The position numbers and the translations under genes are program-made. Shown piece by piece: positions 6,254 to 13,934 of a DNA stretch of 25,563 nt. Below the pieces are notes generated by a model. That model saw only the letters and a program-made list of their open reading frames with translations, had not been told where the DNA came from and made no database searches. Each line of letters starts with the position of its first letter. The first letter of the stretch is position 1. Source of the DNA: Patescibacteria group bacterium (GTDB lineage: Bacteria; Patescibacteriota; Microgenomatia; Daviesbacterales; UBA10151); NCBI GenBank assembly GCA_018817205.1, contig JAHIUE010000049.1, forward strand, positions 1 to 25,563, given 5' to 3'.

Positions 6254-8892
6254 TACAAAAAGTCAGGGTACAAACAGCTGGTATGTCAACTATTAAAGTT
6301 TATAGACTGGAAGGGATTAGTGTAAAAGAGGCTAAAGTTTTAGCCGAAAAATTATTGTGTGAGGAAATTAACCAAAAGTACACTATTAATAAACCGATTG
6401 TTTCTGCTGTTTTTGAGATTGCTTATAAACCGGGTGTAATGAATCCTGAGGTGGCTTCAATAATTAAGGCGTCGGAAGATCTTGGTATTAAACTTTTGGC
6501 ATGCGATAGTTCCAAGGAATATTTAGACAAGAAAGTATCACTTAATTTTTTAACAGAATATATAGTCAAAGAAGAACCCGTGACGCTTTTGATTGGAGGT
6601 AAAGAAGGTAAGATCCAAATTATACCGATAAGAAATATGGTTGATGGTAGCTTAATGGAGGCGTCAAAAGATAAATTATTTTTAAGTTTGGAAGAAATGA
6701 GAGCTATTCAAAAATATTTTCAAAGCATGGACCGTGATCCGACCGATTTGGAACTGGAAACTTTAGCCCAAACTTGGAGTGAGCATTCGGGGCATAAAAC
6801 CTTTAAAGCGAAACTGATTGTTGATGGTATTGAGAAAAAGCCACTGATTGAAAGAATTAAAAACGAGGCGCTTAAACATAGTAAAAATATTGTTTCGGCT
6901 TTTGAGGATAATTCCGGTGTAATGGATTTTTATGACGGTTTTGGGATTTGCGGCAAAGTAGAAACCCATAATGCCCCTTCTGCAATTGAGCCATATGGTG
7001 GGGCAATGACCGGATCAGGCGGAGTCTTCCGCGACATTGCCGCTACCGGCCAAGGAGCTAAAAATATCGCCTCAACCGATATATTTTGTTTTGCCCCTTT
7101 GGATTTACCGGAGGAAAAATTGCCCAAAGGTTGTTTGCCGCCGGAATATCTTTTGAAAAAAGTAGTTTCAGGTGTCCGTGATTACGGCAACAGGATGGGG
7201 ATTCCTACCAATAATGGATCGGTCCATTTTCATCAGGATTTCCGGGCAAAGCCTTCAGTCATTGTCGGTGCTTACGGAATTATCCCCAAAAAATATGCAA
7301 AAAAAGGCAGACCAAAATTAGGGGATTTAATTATTTGTGTTGGCGGAAGGACAGGCCGCGACGGCATACATGGCGCCACATTTTCTTCCGGTGAAATGAC
7401 AGAGCGGACAATCGAAGTTAACTCATCCGCAGTCCAAATAGGTAATGCCATAGAAGAAAAACGGATGTTTGATGCGCTTTTGGAAGCAAGAGATAAAGAT
7501 TTGATTAGAATGGTTCAAGACTGTGGTGGAGGAGGATTCTCTTCTGCTATTGGGGAAATAGGTGAAGATTTAGGCGTTTCGGTTGATATCAAAAAAGCGC
7601 CTTTAAAATATCAAGGTTTATCACCTTGGGAGATTTGGATGTCGGAGTCGCAAGAAAGAATGATAGTAGTATTGGATCCGAAAAACTTAAAAAGCTTTGA
7701 AAATATTTGCAAAAAATATAATACGGAAGTTACAGTTTTAGGAAAATTTGACGGCAGTAAAAAACTTAAGGTGACTTTTGGGAAGAAGATAGTGAGTGAT
7801 TTAGATATGAAATTTTTACATCACGGTTTGCCGAAAAGGGTTTTGAAAGCAAAACGCGAATTCAGAGTTCAGAATTCAGAGTTCAGAATTCCGGAAACCC
7901 CAAAAAACCAGAAAGAATGGGCGAGTATTTTGGAGAAAGTTTTATCACATGGTAATGTTTGCTCGAAAGAACCGATTGTCAGACTTTATGACCATTCGGT
8001 TCAGGGGACTTGCGATTTGCAACCATATTCAGGTAAGAACTTAGACGGTCCTAATGATTCGCCGGTCTTACGTCCTCTTTTAGATAAAAAATATGGTTTG
8101 GTAATATCACACGGATTAAATCCGGTTTTTAATAATGTTGACCCTTATTGGGGAAGCATCTGGGCATGCGCTGAAGCTTTATCTAATTTCGTGGCAGTTG
8201 GCGGAGACTATAAAAATGCGGCTCTTGTAAATAATTACATTTGGCCGTTTCCGGACGAAGAATCTCTTTGGTCTTTGGATAAATCCGTGACAGCGGTTTG
8301 TGATTTTATGAAAGCATTTAAAATTCCTGTAATTTCCGGAAAAGACAGTTTGTCGTCTACTTACCGGGGGGTAGACGGGCAAGTAATCAAAATTCCGCCG
8401 GTGCTTTGCATGTCTGTTTTAGGAAAAATAAAAGATACTACAAAAACAGTTACTTCCGATTTTAAGAAGATCGATTCAACAATAGTTTTGATTGGAAAAA
8501 TGGAGGGTTCCAATGTTCCTAAAGTTGATATGAAAATATTGCCGAAAACTTTCGATGCAATATATTATGGCATACAAAATAATAAAATCTTGTCATGTCA
8601 TGATGTATCAGAAGGCGGGGTAATTTCTGCAGTTTTTGAAATGTGTGTTGGAGGGAGTTGTGGAGTAAAAATTTCTCTTGAAAAGGATAAGGTATTTAAT
8701 GAAACCGCAGGAACTTTTATAGTAGAAGTGGAAAATGAAAAAATTGCCAAAAAACTTTTCCAAAATGCGCCATTTATTATTTTAGGAGAAACACAAAAAG
8801 AGCCGGTTGTTAAAGTTGAGGGGTTATTTAGTGTAGATGTTTCAAAATTGAAAAAAGCTTGGCAGGAGCCAATGAGGAGGTTATTTTCATGA
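6250..8892 (+). CDS. purL: Phosphoribosylformylglycinamidine synthase, PurS-PurL fusion type
   Basis: This 880-residue ATP-dependent synthase converts FGAR to FGAM using ammonia delivered by PurQ. The N-terminal part (about residues 14-110) resembles PurS, with FEIAYKPGVMNPEVASII matching its KPGV-D pattern. The PurL core begins near residue 145 (LFLSLEEMRAIQKYF) and shows ETLAQTWSEHSGHKTF, VETHNAPSAIEPYGGAMTG, QDCGGGGFSSAIGE and HDVSEGG. SEHSGHK and HNAPS differ from the common SEHCSHK and HNHPS; similar HNxPS variants occur in the long PurL subfamily of other bacteria. It has no glutaminase domain, and that role is filled by purQ downstream. Start: ATGA overlap with the purND stop, with GGAGG at 6234-6238. 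A linker between the halves carries the heptad repeat at 7859-7891. Confidence 0.95.
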   Translation: MIQKVRVQTAGMSTIKVYRLEGISVKEAKVLAEKLLCEEINQKYTINKPIVSAVFEIAYKPGVMNPEVASIIKASEDLGIKLLACDSSKEYLDKKVSLNFLTEYIVKEEPVTLLIGGKEGKIQIIPIRNMVDGSLMEASKDKLFLSLEEMRAIQKYFQSMDRDPTDLELETLAQTWSEHSGHKTFKAKLIVDGIEKKPLIERIKNEALKHSKNIVSAFEDNSGVMDFYDGFGICGKVETHNAPSAIEPYGGAMTGSGGVFRDIAATGQGAKNIASTDIFCFAPLDLPEEKLPKGCLPPEYLLKKVVSGVRDYGNRMGIPTNNGSVHFHQDFRAKPSVIVGAYGIIPKKYAKKGRPKLGDLIICVGGRTGRDGIHGATFSSGEMTERTIEVNSSAVQIGNAIEEKRMFDALLEARDKDLIRMVQDCGGGGFSSAIGEIGEDLGVSVDIKKAPLKYQGLSPWEIWMSESQERMIVVLDPKNLKSFENICKKYNTEVTVLGKFDGSKKLKVTFGKKIVSDLDMKFLHHGLPKRVLKAKREFRVQNSEFRIPETPKNQKEWASILEKVLSHGNVCSKEPIVRLYDHSVQGTCDLQPYSGKNLDGPNDSPVLRPLLDKKYGLVISHGLNPVFNNVDPYWGSIWACAEALSNFVAVGGDYKNAALVNNYIWPFPDEESLWSLDKSVTAVCDFMKAFKIPVISGKDSLSSTYRGVDGQVIKIPPVLCMSVLGKIKDTTKTVTSDFKKIDSTIVLIGKMEGSNVPKVDMKILPKTFDAIYYGIQNNKILSCHDVSEGGVISAVFEMCVGGSCGVKISLEKDKVFNETAGTFIVEVENEKIAKKLFQNAPFIILGETQKEPVVKVEGLFSVDVSKLKKAWQEPMRRLFS
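7859..7891 (+). repeat. Heptanucleotide tandem repeat inside purL
   Basis: Alternating AATTCAG and AGTTCAG units run for about 4.7 copies, encoding REFRVQNSEFRIPE. The site is the linker between the two PurL halves, just after the LPKRVLKAK segment, where length varies in the family. The unit differs from the guaA copy only in the order of A and G at its second base. Confidence 0.88.
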
Positions 8893-9539
8893 TAAAAGCA
8901 ATTATTTTTGACATGGATGGTGTTATTTCGTTAACTGAGACTCTGCAATCTACAGCAGAGAGTAGAGTTTTGGCTAAGATAGGAATAAATATTGATCCGG
9001 AAACGATTGTTAAAAACTACTCCGGTTATAAAGCCGAGGAAGCATTAAAAGCTGTTTTGCGAAGTTATCATATGAAAGCGGATATTCAGAAGCTACTCAA
9101 AGAAAGATGGGATATTGTCTATAATGAATTATTACCACAAGGATTTTCTATAGTGAGGGGTGTAAAAGAACTTATTGAAGCTTTGAAATCCGATAATTAT
9201 GTGTTGGCTATTGCATCTGCAGCGCCGCTTAAATTTATTAAGATTGTTATTTCCAAATTAAGACTGGCAGAAAAATTTTCAGCAATTACTTCCGGCGATG
9301 ATGTGAAGATTGGGAAACCGGATCCTGCAATATTTATATTAACCGCTCAAAAACTAAATACCAAACCTCAAGACTGTCTTGTTATAGAAGATGCTCCAGC
9401 AGGTGTACTAGCAGCAAAAAGAGCAAAAATGAAATGCATTGCCATTACAACAACCCACACACCCGAGGAACTAAAGGGTGCGGATAAAATAATTGACAGC
9501 TTTGAGGAACTGGATATTGGAGGTATTCAAAATTTATGA
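8889..9539 (+). CDS. HAD-superfamily hydrolase (beta-phosphoglucomutase/phosphatase-like)
   Basis: The 216-residue protein has all four HAD motifs: FDMDGVI with the nucleophile and acid Asp near residues 8-10, IASAAP (motif II Ser), GKPDPAIF (motif III Lys) and VIEDAPAG (motif IV acids). The helical cap between motifs I and II fits subfamily IA, like beta-phosphoglucomutase or small-molecule phosphatases. GAGGAGG at 8874-8880, eight bases before the ATG, is among the best ribosome sites in the window and supports this start over an in-frame ATG at 8859 inside purL. ATGA overlaps link it to both purL and purQ, so it is an integral operon member. A nucleotide or sugar-phosphate phosphatase role is possible, but the substrate cannot be read from sequence. 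Confidence 0.88.
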   Translation: MIKAIIFDMDGVISLTETLQSTAESRVLAKIGINIDPETIVKNYSGYKAEEALKAVLRSYHMKADIQKLLKERWDIVYNELLPQGFSIVRGVKELIEALKSDNYVLAIASAAPLKFIKIVISKLRLAEKFSAITSGDDVKIGKPDPAIFILTAQKLNTKPQDCLVIEDAPAGVLAAKRAKMKCIAITTTHTPEELKGADKIIDSFEELDIGGIQNL

Positions 9540-10315
9540 AACCTAAAGTTTTAGTATTAAAAGCAGATGGGATAAATAGAGATGAGGAAATGGCTTATGC
9601 TTTTAAAATTGCCGGAGGAGACCCAAAAATAGTGCATGTTAACGAGCTCCGTAATGGTCGCGAAAGATTAAGCAATTATAATATCCTTGCTTTGCCCGGA
9701 GGGTTTGCATACGGAGATGATATTGTTTCAGGAAAAATTCTGGCAATAGAACTTATCTCGTTTTTAGGCAATGAAATGAAAAAATTTATCAAAAGAGAAG
9801 ATACTGCAATAATTGGTGTCTGCAACGGCTTCCAGGTTTTGGTCAGAACCGGTCTTTTGCCTTTTAGAAAAATTGGGCAAATGCAAGTGACGCTAACAAA
9901 TAATGATTCGGGTCATTTTGAATGCCGGTGGGTGAATTTAAAAGTTGAAAAAAGCAAATGCAAATTTTCGGAAGGCTTAATAGGTTCTAAAATATTTTAT
10001 CCGATTGCACATGGGGAGGGAAAATTTATTACAGATGCTGAAACTTTAAAAGAAATAGAAGATCAGGGTTTGGTAGTTTTTCGCTACTCCGATGAAAAAG
10101 GAAATCCAACAATGGAATATCCTAAAAACCCCAATGGGGCTCTAAATTCCATTGCAGGAATTTGTGACGTAAGCGGCAGGATTTTAGGATTGATGCCGCA
10201 TCCTGAGTGTTTTGTAAGAAAGGAACAGCATCCCAATTTCAGACGTGGTAAAGTTAAAGTTGACGGTCTGCCACTTATTGAAAATATAATTAAATTTGTA
10301 AAAGGAGCAAAATGA
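9536..10315 (+). CDS. purQ: FGAM synthase glutaminase subunit
   Basis: PurQ hydrolyses glutamine and passes ammonia to PurL. The 259-residue class I amidotransferase shows ALPGGFAYGDD (oxyanion region), GVCNGFQVL with the nucleophile Cys near residue 99, and LMPHPECF with the catalytic His and Glu near the C-terminus. It is longer than the roughly 225-residue B. subtilis form, as expected for versions working with long PurL proteins. GGAGG lies at 9519-9523, and the ATG overlaps the HAD stop in ATGA. The next gene, guaA, starts inside its stop region. The separation of purQ from purL by the HAD gene is unusual, though co-translation is preserved. Confidence 0.95.
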   Translation: MKPKVLVLKADGINRDEEMAYAFKIAGGDPKIVHVNELRNGRERLSNYNILALPGGFAYGDDIVSGKILAIELISFLGNEMKKFIKREDTAIIGVCNGFQVLVRTGLLPFRKIGQMQVTLTNNDSGHFECRWVNLKVEKSKCKFSEGLIGSKIFYPIAHGEGKFITDAETLKEIEDQGLVVFRYSDEKGNPTMEYPKNPNGALNSIAGICDVSGRILGLMPHPECFVRKEQHPNFRRGKVKVDGLPLIENIIKFVKGAK

Positions 10316-11838
10316 TAATTTTAGTTGATTTTGGGTCGCAAACAACACATCTAATTGCTCGAAGAATTAAAGAACTCGGGTCGGAGATTTTGATAGTAAC
10401 TCCCGATGAGGCGATGGAAAAAGCAAAAGGAGCAAGGGGGATAATTTTATCCGGTAGTCCGGCAGGAGTTTATGAAGAAGATTCCCCTACCATAGATAAA
10501 AAAATATTTGAACTGGGAATCCCTATTTTAGGGATTTGCTATGGACAGCACTTGATGTGTCAACTTTTGGGAGGAGAAGTTGTCCTCGGGAATAAAAAAG
10601 AATATGGACCGGCAATACTGAATTCAGAATTCAGAATTCAGAGTTCAGAGTTATTAAAAAACATACCAAGTGGCATAACTGCTTGGATGAGCCATGGGGA
10701 TAAAGTGGTTAAAATTCCGCAAGGTTTTGAGACAATTGCGCAAACAGAAACAATAGAGCATGCAGTTATAGAAAATAAAAATAAAAAAATTTATGGCATA
10801 CAATTTCATCCGGAAGTAATTCATACGGAATTTGGAGAACAATTATTGAAAAACTTTTTAACAATTGCTGGAATAAAAATTAAAAAACAAGAAATTAATA
10901 AAGAGTTTGTAGAAGATATCATTGCAGATATTAAAGATTCAGTAGGTAGTGAAAAAGCCATCTGCGCATTATCCGGCGGAGTCGATTCTTCGGTTGCCGC
11001 ACTCTTGGTTTATAAAGCCATCGGCAAAAACTTAATTTCCTGTTATATAGATTCTGGACTGATGAGAGACGGTGAAACAGATATTTTAAAACAAGTATTT
11101 GCCAAACACTATAATATGGATATTAAAATTATTGATGCCAAAAAAGAATTTTTGATTGCGCTTAAAGGAATTGTTGATCCGGAATTAAAAAGAAAATCCA
11201 TCGGAAAAACATTTATAGAAGTGTTTGAAAAAATTGCAAAAGAAAGCGGCGCTAAACTTTTAGTGCAGGGGACAATTTATCCTGATGTTATAGAATCTGC
11301 GGGGAGTAAATACGCACATAAAATTAAATCCCATCATAATGTAGGAGGTTTACCAGAAGATATGAAATTAATATTGATAGAACCACTAAGACAGTTTTAT
11401 AAAGATGAAGTAAGAAAAATTGGGCAAATTCTAGGATTGCCAAAAGAAATCATTTCCCGGCAACCGTTTCCAGGACCGGGTCTTGCTGTTAGGATCATTG
11501 GCGATGTAACAGAAAGTAAACTGGAAGTTTTGCGCAAGGCAGATAAAATTATTCAAGAAGAAACAGAAAAAGAAGATTTATACAAAAATCTCTGGCAAAT
11601 ATTTGCAGTTTTTACAGGAATCAAAACCACCGGAGTAAGAGGAGATAACCGCGCTTATGGAGAGACGATAGCTATCCGCGCAATAGAGTCACAAGATACC
11701 ATGAGTGCCAATTTTGCAAAATTACCCTGGGAACTTCTGGATAAAATTTCTACAAGAATTGTTAATGAAATAAAAGAAGTAAACAGGGTAGTCTATGACA
11801 TCACCAATAAACCTCCAGCTACTATGGAGTGGGAATAA
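10312..11838 (+). CDS. guaA: GMP synthase (glutamine-hydrolysing)
   Basis: GuaA aminates XMP to GMP with glutamine and ATP. The 508-residue protein has the GATase domain first: GICYGQH with the nucleophile Cys, and QFHPEVIHTE with the catalytic His and Glu. The ATP-pyrophosphatase domain follows, with the LSGGVDSS P-loop, then the dimerisation domain with QPFPGPGLAVRIIG and a C-terminal NKPPATMEWE. Length is close to the usual 510-525. AAGGAG lies about five bases before the ATG, which overlaps the purQ stop. It closes operon A. The IMP dehydrogenase gene guaB, needed to supply XMP, is not in the window. The loop before WMSHGD contains the heptad repeat at 10621-10652. Confidence 0.97.
   Translation: MIILVDFGSQTTHLIARRIKELGSEILIVTPDEAMEKAKGARGIILSGSPAGVYEEDSPTIDKKIFELGIPILGICYGQHLMCQLLGGEVVLGNKKEYGPAILNSEFRIQSSELLKNIPSGITAWMSHGDKVVKIPQGFETIAQTETIEHAVIENKNKKIYGIQFHPEVIHTEFGEQLLKNFLTIAGIKIKKQEINKEFVEDIIADIKDSVGSEKAICALSGGVDSSVAALLVYKAIGKNLISCYIDSGLMRDGETDILKQVFAKHYNMDIKIIDAKKEFLIALKGIVDPELKRKSIGKTFIEVFEKIAKESGAKLLVQGTIYPDVIESAGSKYAHKIKSHHNVGGLPEDMKLILIEPLRQFYKDEVRKIGQILGLPKEIISRQPFPGPGLAVRIIGDVTESKLEVLRKADKIIQEETEKEDLYKNLWQIFAVFTGIKTTGVRGDNRAYGETIAIRAIESQDTMSANFAKLPWELLDKISTRIVNEIKEVNRVVYDITNKPPATMEWE
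10621..10652 (+). repeat. Heptanucleotide tandem repeat inside guaA
   Basis: Three AATTCAG units, one AGTTCAG and a partial AGTT run without interruption and encode LNSEFRIQSSELL. The segment precedes WMSHGD in the glutaminase domain and is at most a few residues longer than in typical GuaA. The peptide is nearly the same as the one encoded in purL. Confidence 0.88.
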
Positions 11839-11843
11839 TGTAG

Positions 11844-11872
11844 TTGATATAGTTTTCCAACTGTGATACTAT
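11844..11872 (+). promoter_or_regulatory. Promoter of the membrane-protein pair
   Basis: TTGATA at 11844-11849 and TACTAT at 11867-11872 are 17 bases apart, and TG at 11864-11865 forms an extended -10. The ATG at 11882 lies nine bases after the -10, so the leader would be two or three bases. This separates the two membrane genes from purine operon A, although read-through from guaA is not excluded because no terminator is visible. Confidence 0.6.
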
Positions 11873-11881
11873 TAAATAGTT

Positions 11882-12265
11882 ATGACTAGTAAAGTTGTAA
11901 AAACTATTCTTCTTTGGGGAATTATACTCTTTGTTTTTAATTATATTGTGCTATTTATTTTAATGTTTTTGTTTGGACAGACAACAGGATCATCAGTTTT
12001 TTCTTTTGTTCAGATATTATCTGTAGCATTTGCAGGTTACAAAGGAGTTTTAAGTTATGGTAAATCTAATGAAAAAGATAGAGCAAGTCTCATTAAAAGT
12101 AATTCTTCAGCATTAGTTATAGGAGGTATGATTGCAGTAGTATCTAGCCTGCTCTTTATAATTGTTGCTTTTATTTTTTCAGGTGAGCTTGCATTTAGAG
12201 GTTTAGGCATCATAATAGGCGCGATTGGTGGGTATTTGGCTAAACAAAGACTTCAGAAGAGATAG
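11882..12265 (+). CDS. Small four-helix membrane protein of unknown function
   Basis: The 127-residue product has about four hydrophobic segments: roughly residues 7-31, 38-54, 75-101 and 105-120. A charged loop (YGKSNEKDRASLIKSN) lies between the second and third, and the tail KQRLQKR is basic. The basic end suggests a cytoplasmic C-terminus. No catalytic motif, transporter signature or family is recognised. It starts three bases after a predicted transcription start, and the next small membrane gene follows after 12 bases, so the two probably form one unit. Coding support comes from the long uninterrupted frame, good promoter placement and coherent membrane topology. Confidence 0.65.
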   Translation: MTSKVVKTILLWGIILFVFNYIVLFILMFLFGQTTGSSVFSFVQILSVAFAGYKGVLSYGKSNEKDRASLIKSNSSALVIGGMIAVVSSLLFIIVAFIFSGELAFRGLGIIIGAIGGYLAKQRLQKR

Positions 12266-12277
12266 CTTTTTAAGAAA

Positions 12278-12538
12278 ATGAGCAATCAAGATTTTAGCGC
12301 ATATGCTCTATATTTTGCAATTATAGTTCCAGTATTTGGTGGTTTGATTGGAGTATTTTTCTTAATTCCTAAATTTAATCCCAAAAGACAATATTCTGAT
12401 TTAAAAATGTCTGCTACCTCTAAACGGGCTATAAAGTTATATTTACAAGCAATCATTGCTTTTGTTGTTGGTTTCGGGGGAATTATTGCTTTGCTGTATT
12501 TTGTGATGACTTGGTTAGGTAAAATGAGGATAATTTAG
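12278..12538 (+). CDS. Small two-helix membrane protein of unknown function
   Basis: The 86-residue product has two hydrophobic segments (about residues 9-31 and 54-78). They are separated by a polar loop with several Lys and Arg (PKFNPKRQYSDLKM, TSKRAIK). No family is recognised. It follows the 127-residue membrane protein by 12 bases and probably shares its promoter; no clear Shine-Dalgarno precedes the ATG. Its stop is 11 bases from the convergent purA stop, and no hairpin terminator lies between. The two adjacent membrane proteins may act together (inference from adjacency only). Confidence 0.58.
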   Translation: MSNQDFSAYALYFAIIVPVFGGLIGVFFLIPKFNPKRQYSDLKMSATSKRAIKLYLQAIIAFVVGFGGIIALLYFVMTWLGKMRII

Positions 12539-12549
12539 GTTAGATACAT

Positions 12550-13875
12550 TTAAATCTTTATATATTCTTCTCTCTTGGGACCGGTGGAGATGAGGGAAAT
12601 TTTTATGCCTAAAAAGTTTTCAATGAATTTTAGATAAGTTTGACAATTTTTGGGTAAGTCATTGAATTTTTTGATGTTTGTTAAATCTTCTGTCCATCCG
12701 GAAAATTCTTTATAAACGAGTTTGAAAGCTTGCTTTTCAAACGAAGTTTTCAAGCTTCGCTTATAAATCGGTGTAAGTTTTGCAAGTTCTTGATATCCGC
12801 AAGAAGAATAAGGAATCGATTTGCCATTTAATTTATATCCGGTGCAGATTTTTATTTTTGAAAATCCTGATAATATATCAATTTTAGTTATGGCAATTTC
12901 TGTAGCGCCTGAAACCTGGCATGCAAATTTTACCGCTTCAAGATCCAGCCAACCAACTCTTCTTGGCCTTCCGGTGGTTGTGCCAAATTCTTTACCTTTT
13001 TCCCTGATTTCCTCTCCTAATTTATCAGTCAATTCCGTTGGCAGCGGACCTCCACCGACTCTTGAGGTATAAGCTTTTACTACTCCTAAAATATCGCCGA
13101 TTTTTTGTACCGGTATTCCTGCCCCTGTATTTACCGCCCCGGGGATAGTATTGGAACCGGTGGAAAAGGGATAAGGGGAAAAATCCACATCCAGCATTAT
13201 TGCTTGAGCACCCTCCATAAGAATTTTTTTCTTTTCTAAGATAGCTTTTTGCAAAAGCTGATATGTGTCGGCAACAAAAATTAAAATATTTTTACGTAAT
13301 TTTGAAATTTTTTCTAATTCTCTTTCTATATCAACCGTGGTTCCGCCAAGAGATTTAATAATTTTATTTTTTATTTTTGTCTGGAATATAAATTTTTCTC
13401 TGAATAATTCCCAATCTTTAAGTTCATAAATTCTTATTCCGTTGTAGCTTACTTTATCAGCATAACAGGGTCCAATACCCCTTGCGGTTGTCCCCAGTTT
13501 CTTTTTTCCGCGGGCATTCTCGTATGCAATGTCCAAGGCTTTATGGTAAGGCAGAATTAAATGGCACCTTTCGGAAATAAATAATCTATTGTTTAATTTG
13601 ATGCCGTCACTTTCAAACATCTTTATTTCAGAAGTTAACACTTCCAAGTCAACAACAACCCCGTTGGCAATAACACATTTGGCCTTTGGCTGTAGAACAC
13701 CCGAAGGAATTAGGTGCAGAGGATATTTCTTTCCTTGCACTACAATAGTGTGCCCGGCATTATTTCCGCCATGAAACCTGACAACATAATTAGCATTTTC
13801 AGATAACAGATCAACTATTTTCCCCTTACCTTCATCGCCCCATTGCATTCCGGCTATTACTGATATAGTATCCAT
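12550..13875 (-). CDS. purA: Adenylosuccinate synthetase
   Basis: PurA joins IMP and aspartate using GTP, the first step from IMP to AMP; PurB completes it. The 441-residue protein shows GMQWGDEGKGKIVDLL at the N-terminus with the catalytic Asp, GGNNAGHTIV with the catalytic His, GTTARGIGPCY, TSRVGGGPLPTEL and GTTTGRPRRVGWLD (GTP and IMP contacts), and STGPKREEYI at the end. The family is usually about 430 residues. The extra length here is a 17-residue insertion (RSLKTSFEKQ and following) between TPIYK and EFSGW, corresponding to the hairpin element at 12710-12767. The gene faces away from purP1 across a 59-base shared promoter region, which allows joint control of the AMP branch and operon B. 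Confidence 0.96.
   Translation of the reverse strand: MDTISVIAGMQWGDEGKGKIVDLLSENANYVVRFHGGNNAGHTIVVQGKKYPLHLIPSGVLQPKAKCVIANGVVVDLEVLTSEIKMFESDGIKLNNRLFISERCHLILPYHKALDIAYENARGKKKLGTTARGIGPCYADKVSYNGIRIYELKDWELFREKFIFQTKIKNKIIKSLGGTTVDIERELEKISKLRKNILIFVADTYQLLQKAILEKKKILMEGAQAIMLDVDFSPYPFSTGSNTIPGAVNTGAGIPVQKIGDILGVVKAYTSRVGGGPLPTELTDKLGEEIREKGKEFGTTTGRPRRVGWLDLEAVKFACQVSGATEIAITKIDILSGFSKIKICTGYKLNGKSIPYSSCGYQELAKLTPIYKRSLKTSFEKQAFKLVYKEFSGWTEDLTNIKKFNDLPKNCQTYLKFIENFLGIKISLISTGPKREEYIKI
12710..12767 (-). mobile_element. 51-bp in-frame palindromic insertion in purA with 7-bp direct repeats
   Basis: TTATAAA occurs at 12710-12716 and again at 12761-12767, exactly 51 bases apart. The 44 bases between form hairpins: GTTTGAAA (12720-12727) pairs with TTTCAAAC (12735-12742), and CGAAG (12742-12746) with CTTCG (12755-12759). 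The 51 bases equal the 17 residues by which this PurA exceeds its relatives between TPIYK and EFSGW. The arrangement looks like a small non-autonomous element inserted with a target duplication, comparable in style to Rickettsia palindromic elements. No transposase or second copy was noticed in the window. Confidence 0.7.
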
Positions 13876-13884
13876 TGAGAGTGT

Positions 13885-13890
13885 ATAATA
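13885..13890 (-). promoter_or_regulatory. -10 of the purA promoter
   Basis: On the minus strand TATTAT lies nine bases before the purA ATG, implying a leader of only a few bases. No convincing -35 is found at the normal distance. The region upstream is occupied by the consensus -35 of the divergent purP1 promoter, so the two polymerases would compete. Confidence 0.45.
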
Positions 13891-13900
13891 GCAGATTTTT

Positions 13901-13929
13901 TTGACAATTAGTAGTTTTTTTCGTATAAT
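13901..13929 (+). promoter_or_regulatory. Consensus promoter of purine operon B (purP1)
   Basis: TTGACA at 13901-13906 and TATAAT at 13924-13929 are a perfect sigma-70 pair with a 17-base spacer. The ATG of purP1 starts five bases after the -10, so transcription should begin at the start codon. It is the strongest promoter seen in the window. Confidence 0.85.
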
Positions 13930-13934
13930 ACGGT

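Noticed and set aside
6250..8892. Recoding of TGA as glycine, as in some CPR lineages
   Set aside because: TGA ends purND, purL, purQ and others exactly where the protein families end, and no in-frame TGA occurs within the conserved genes.
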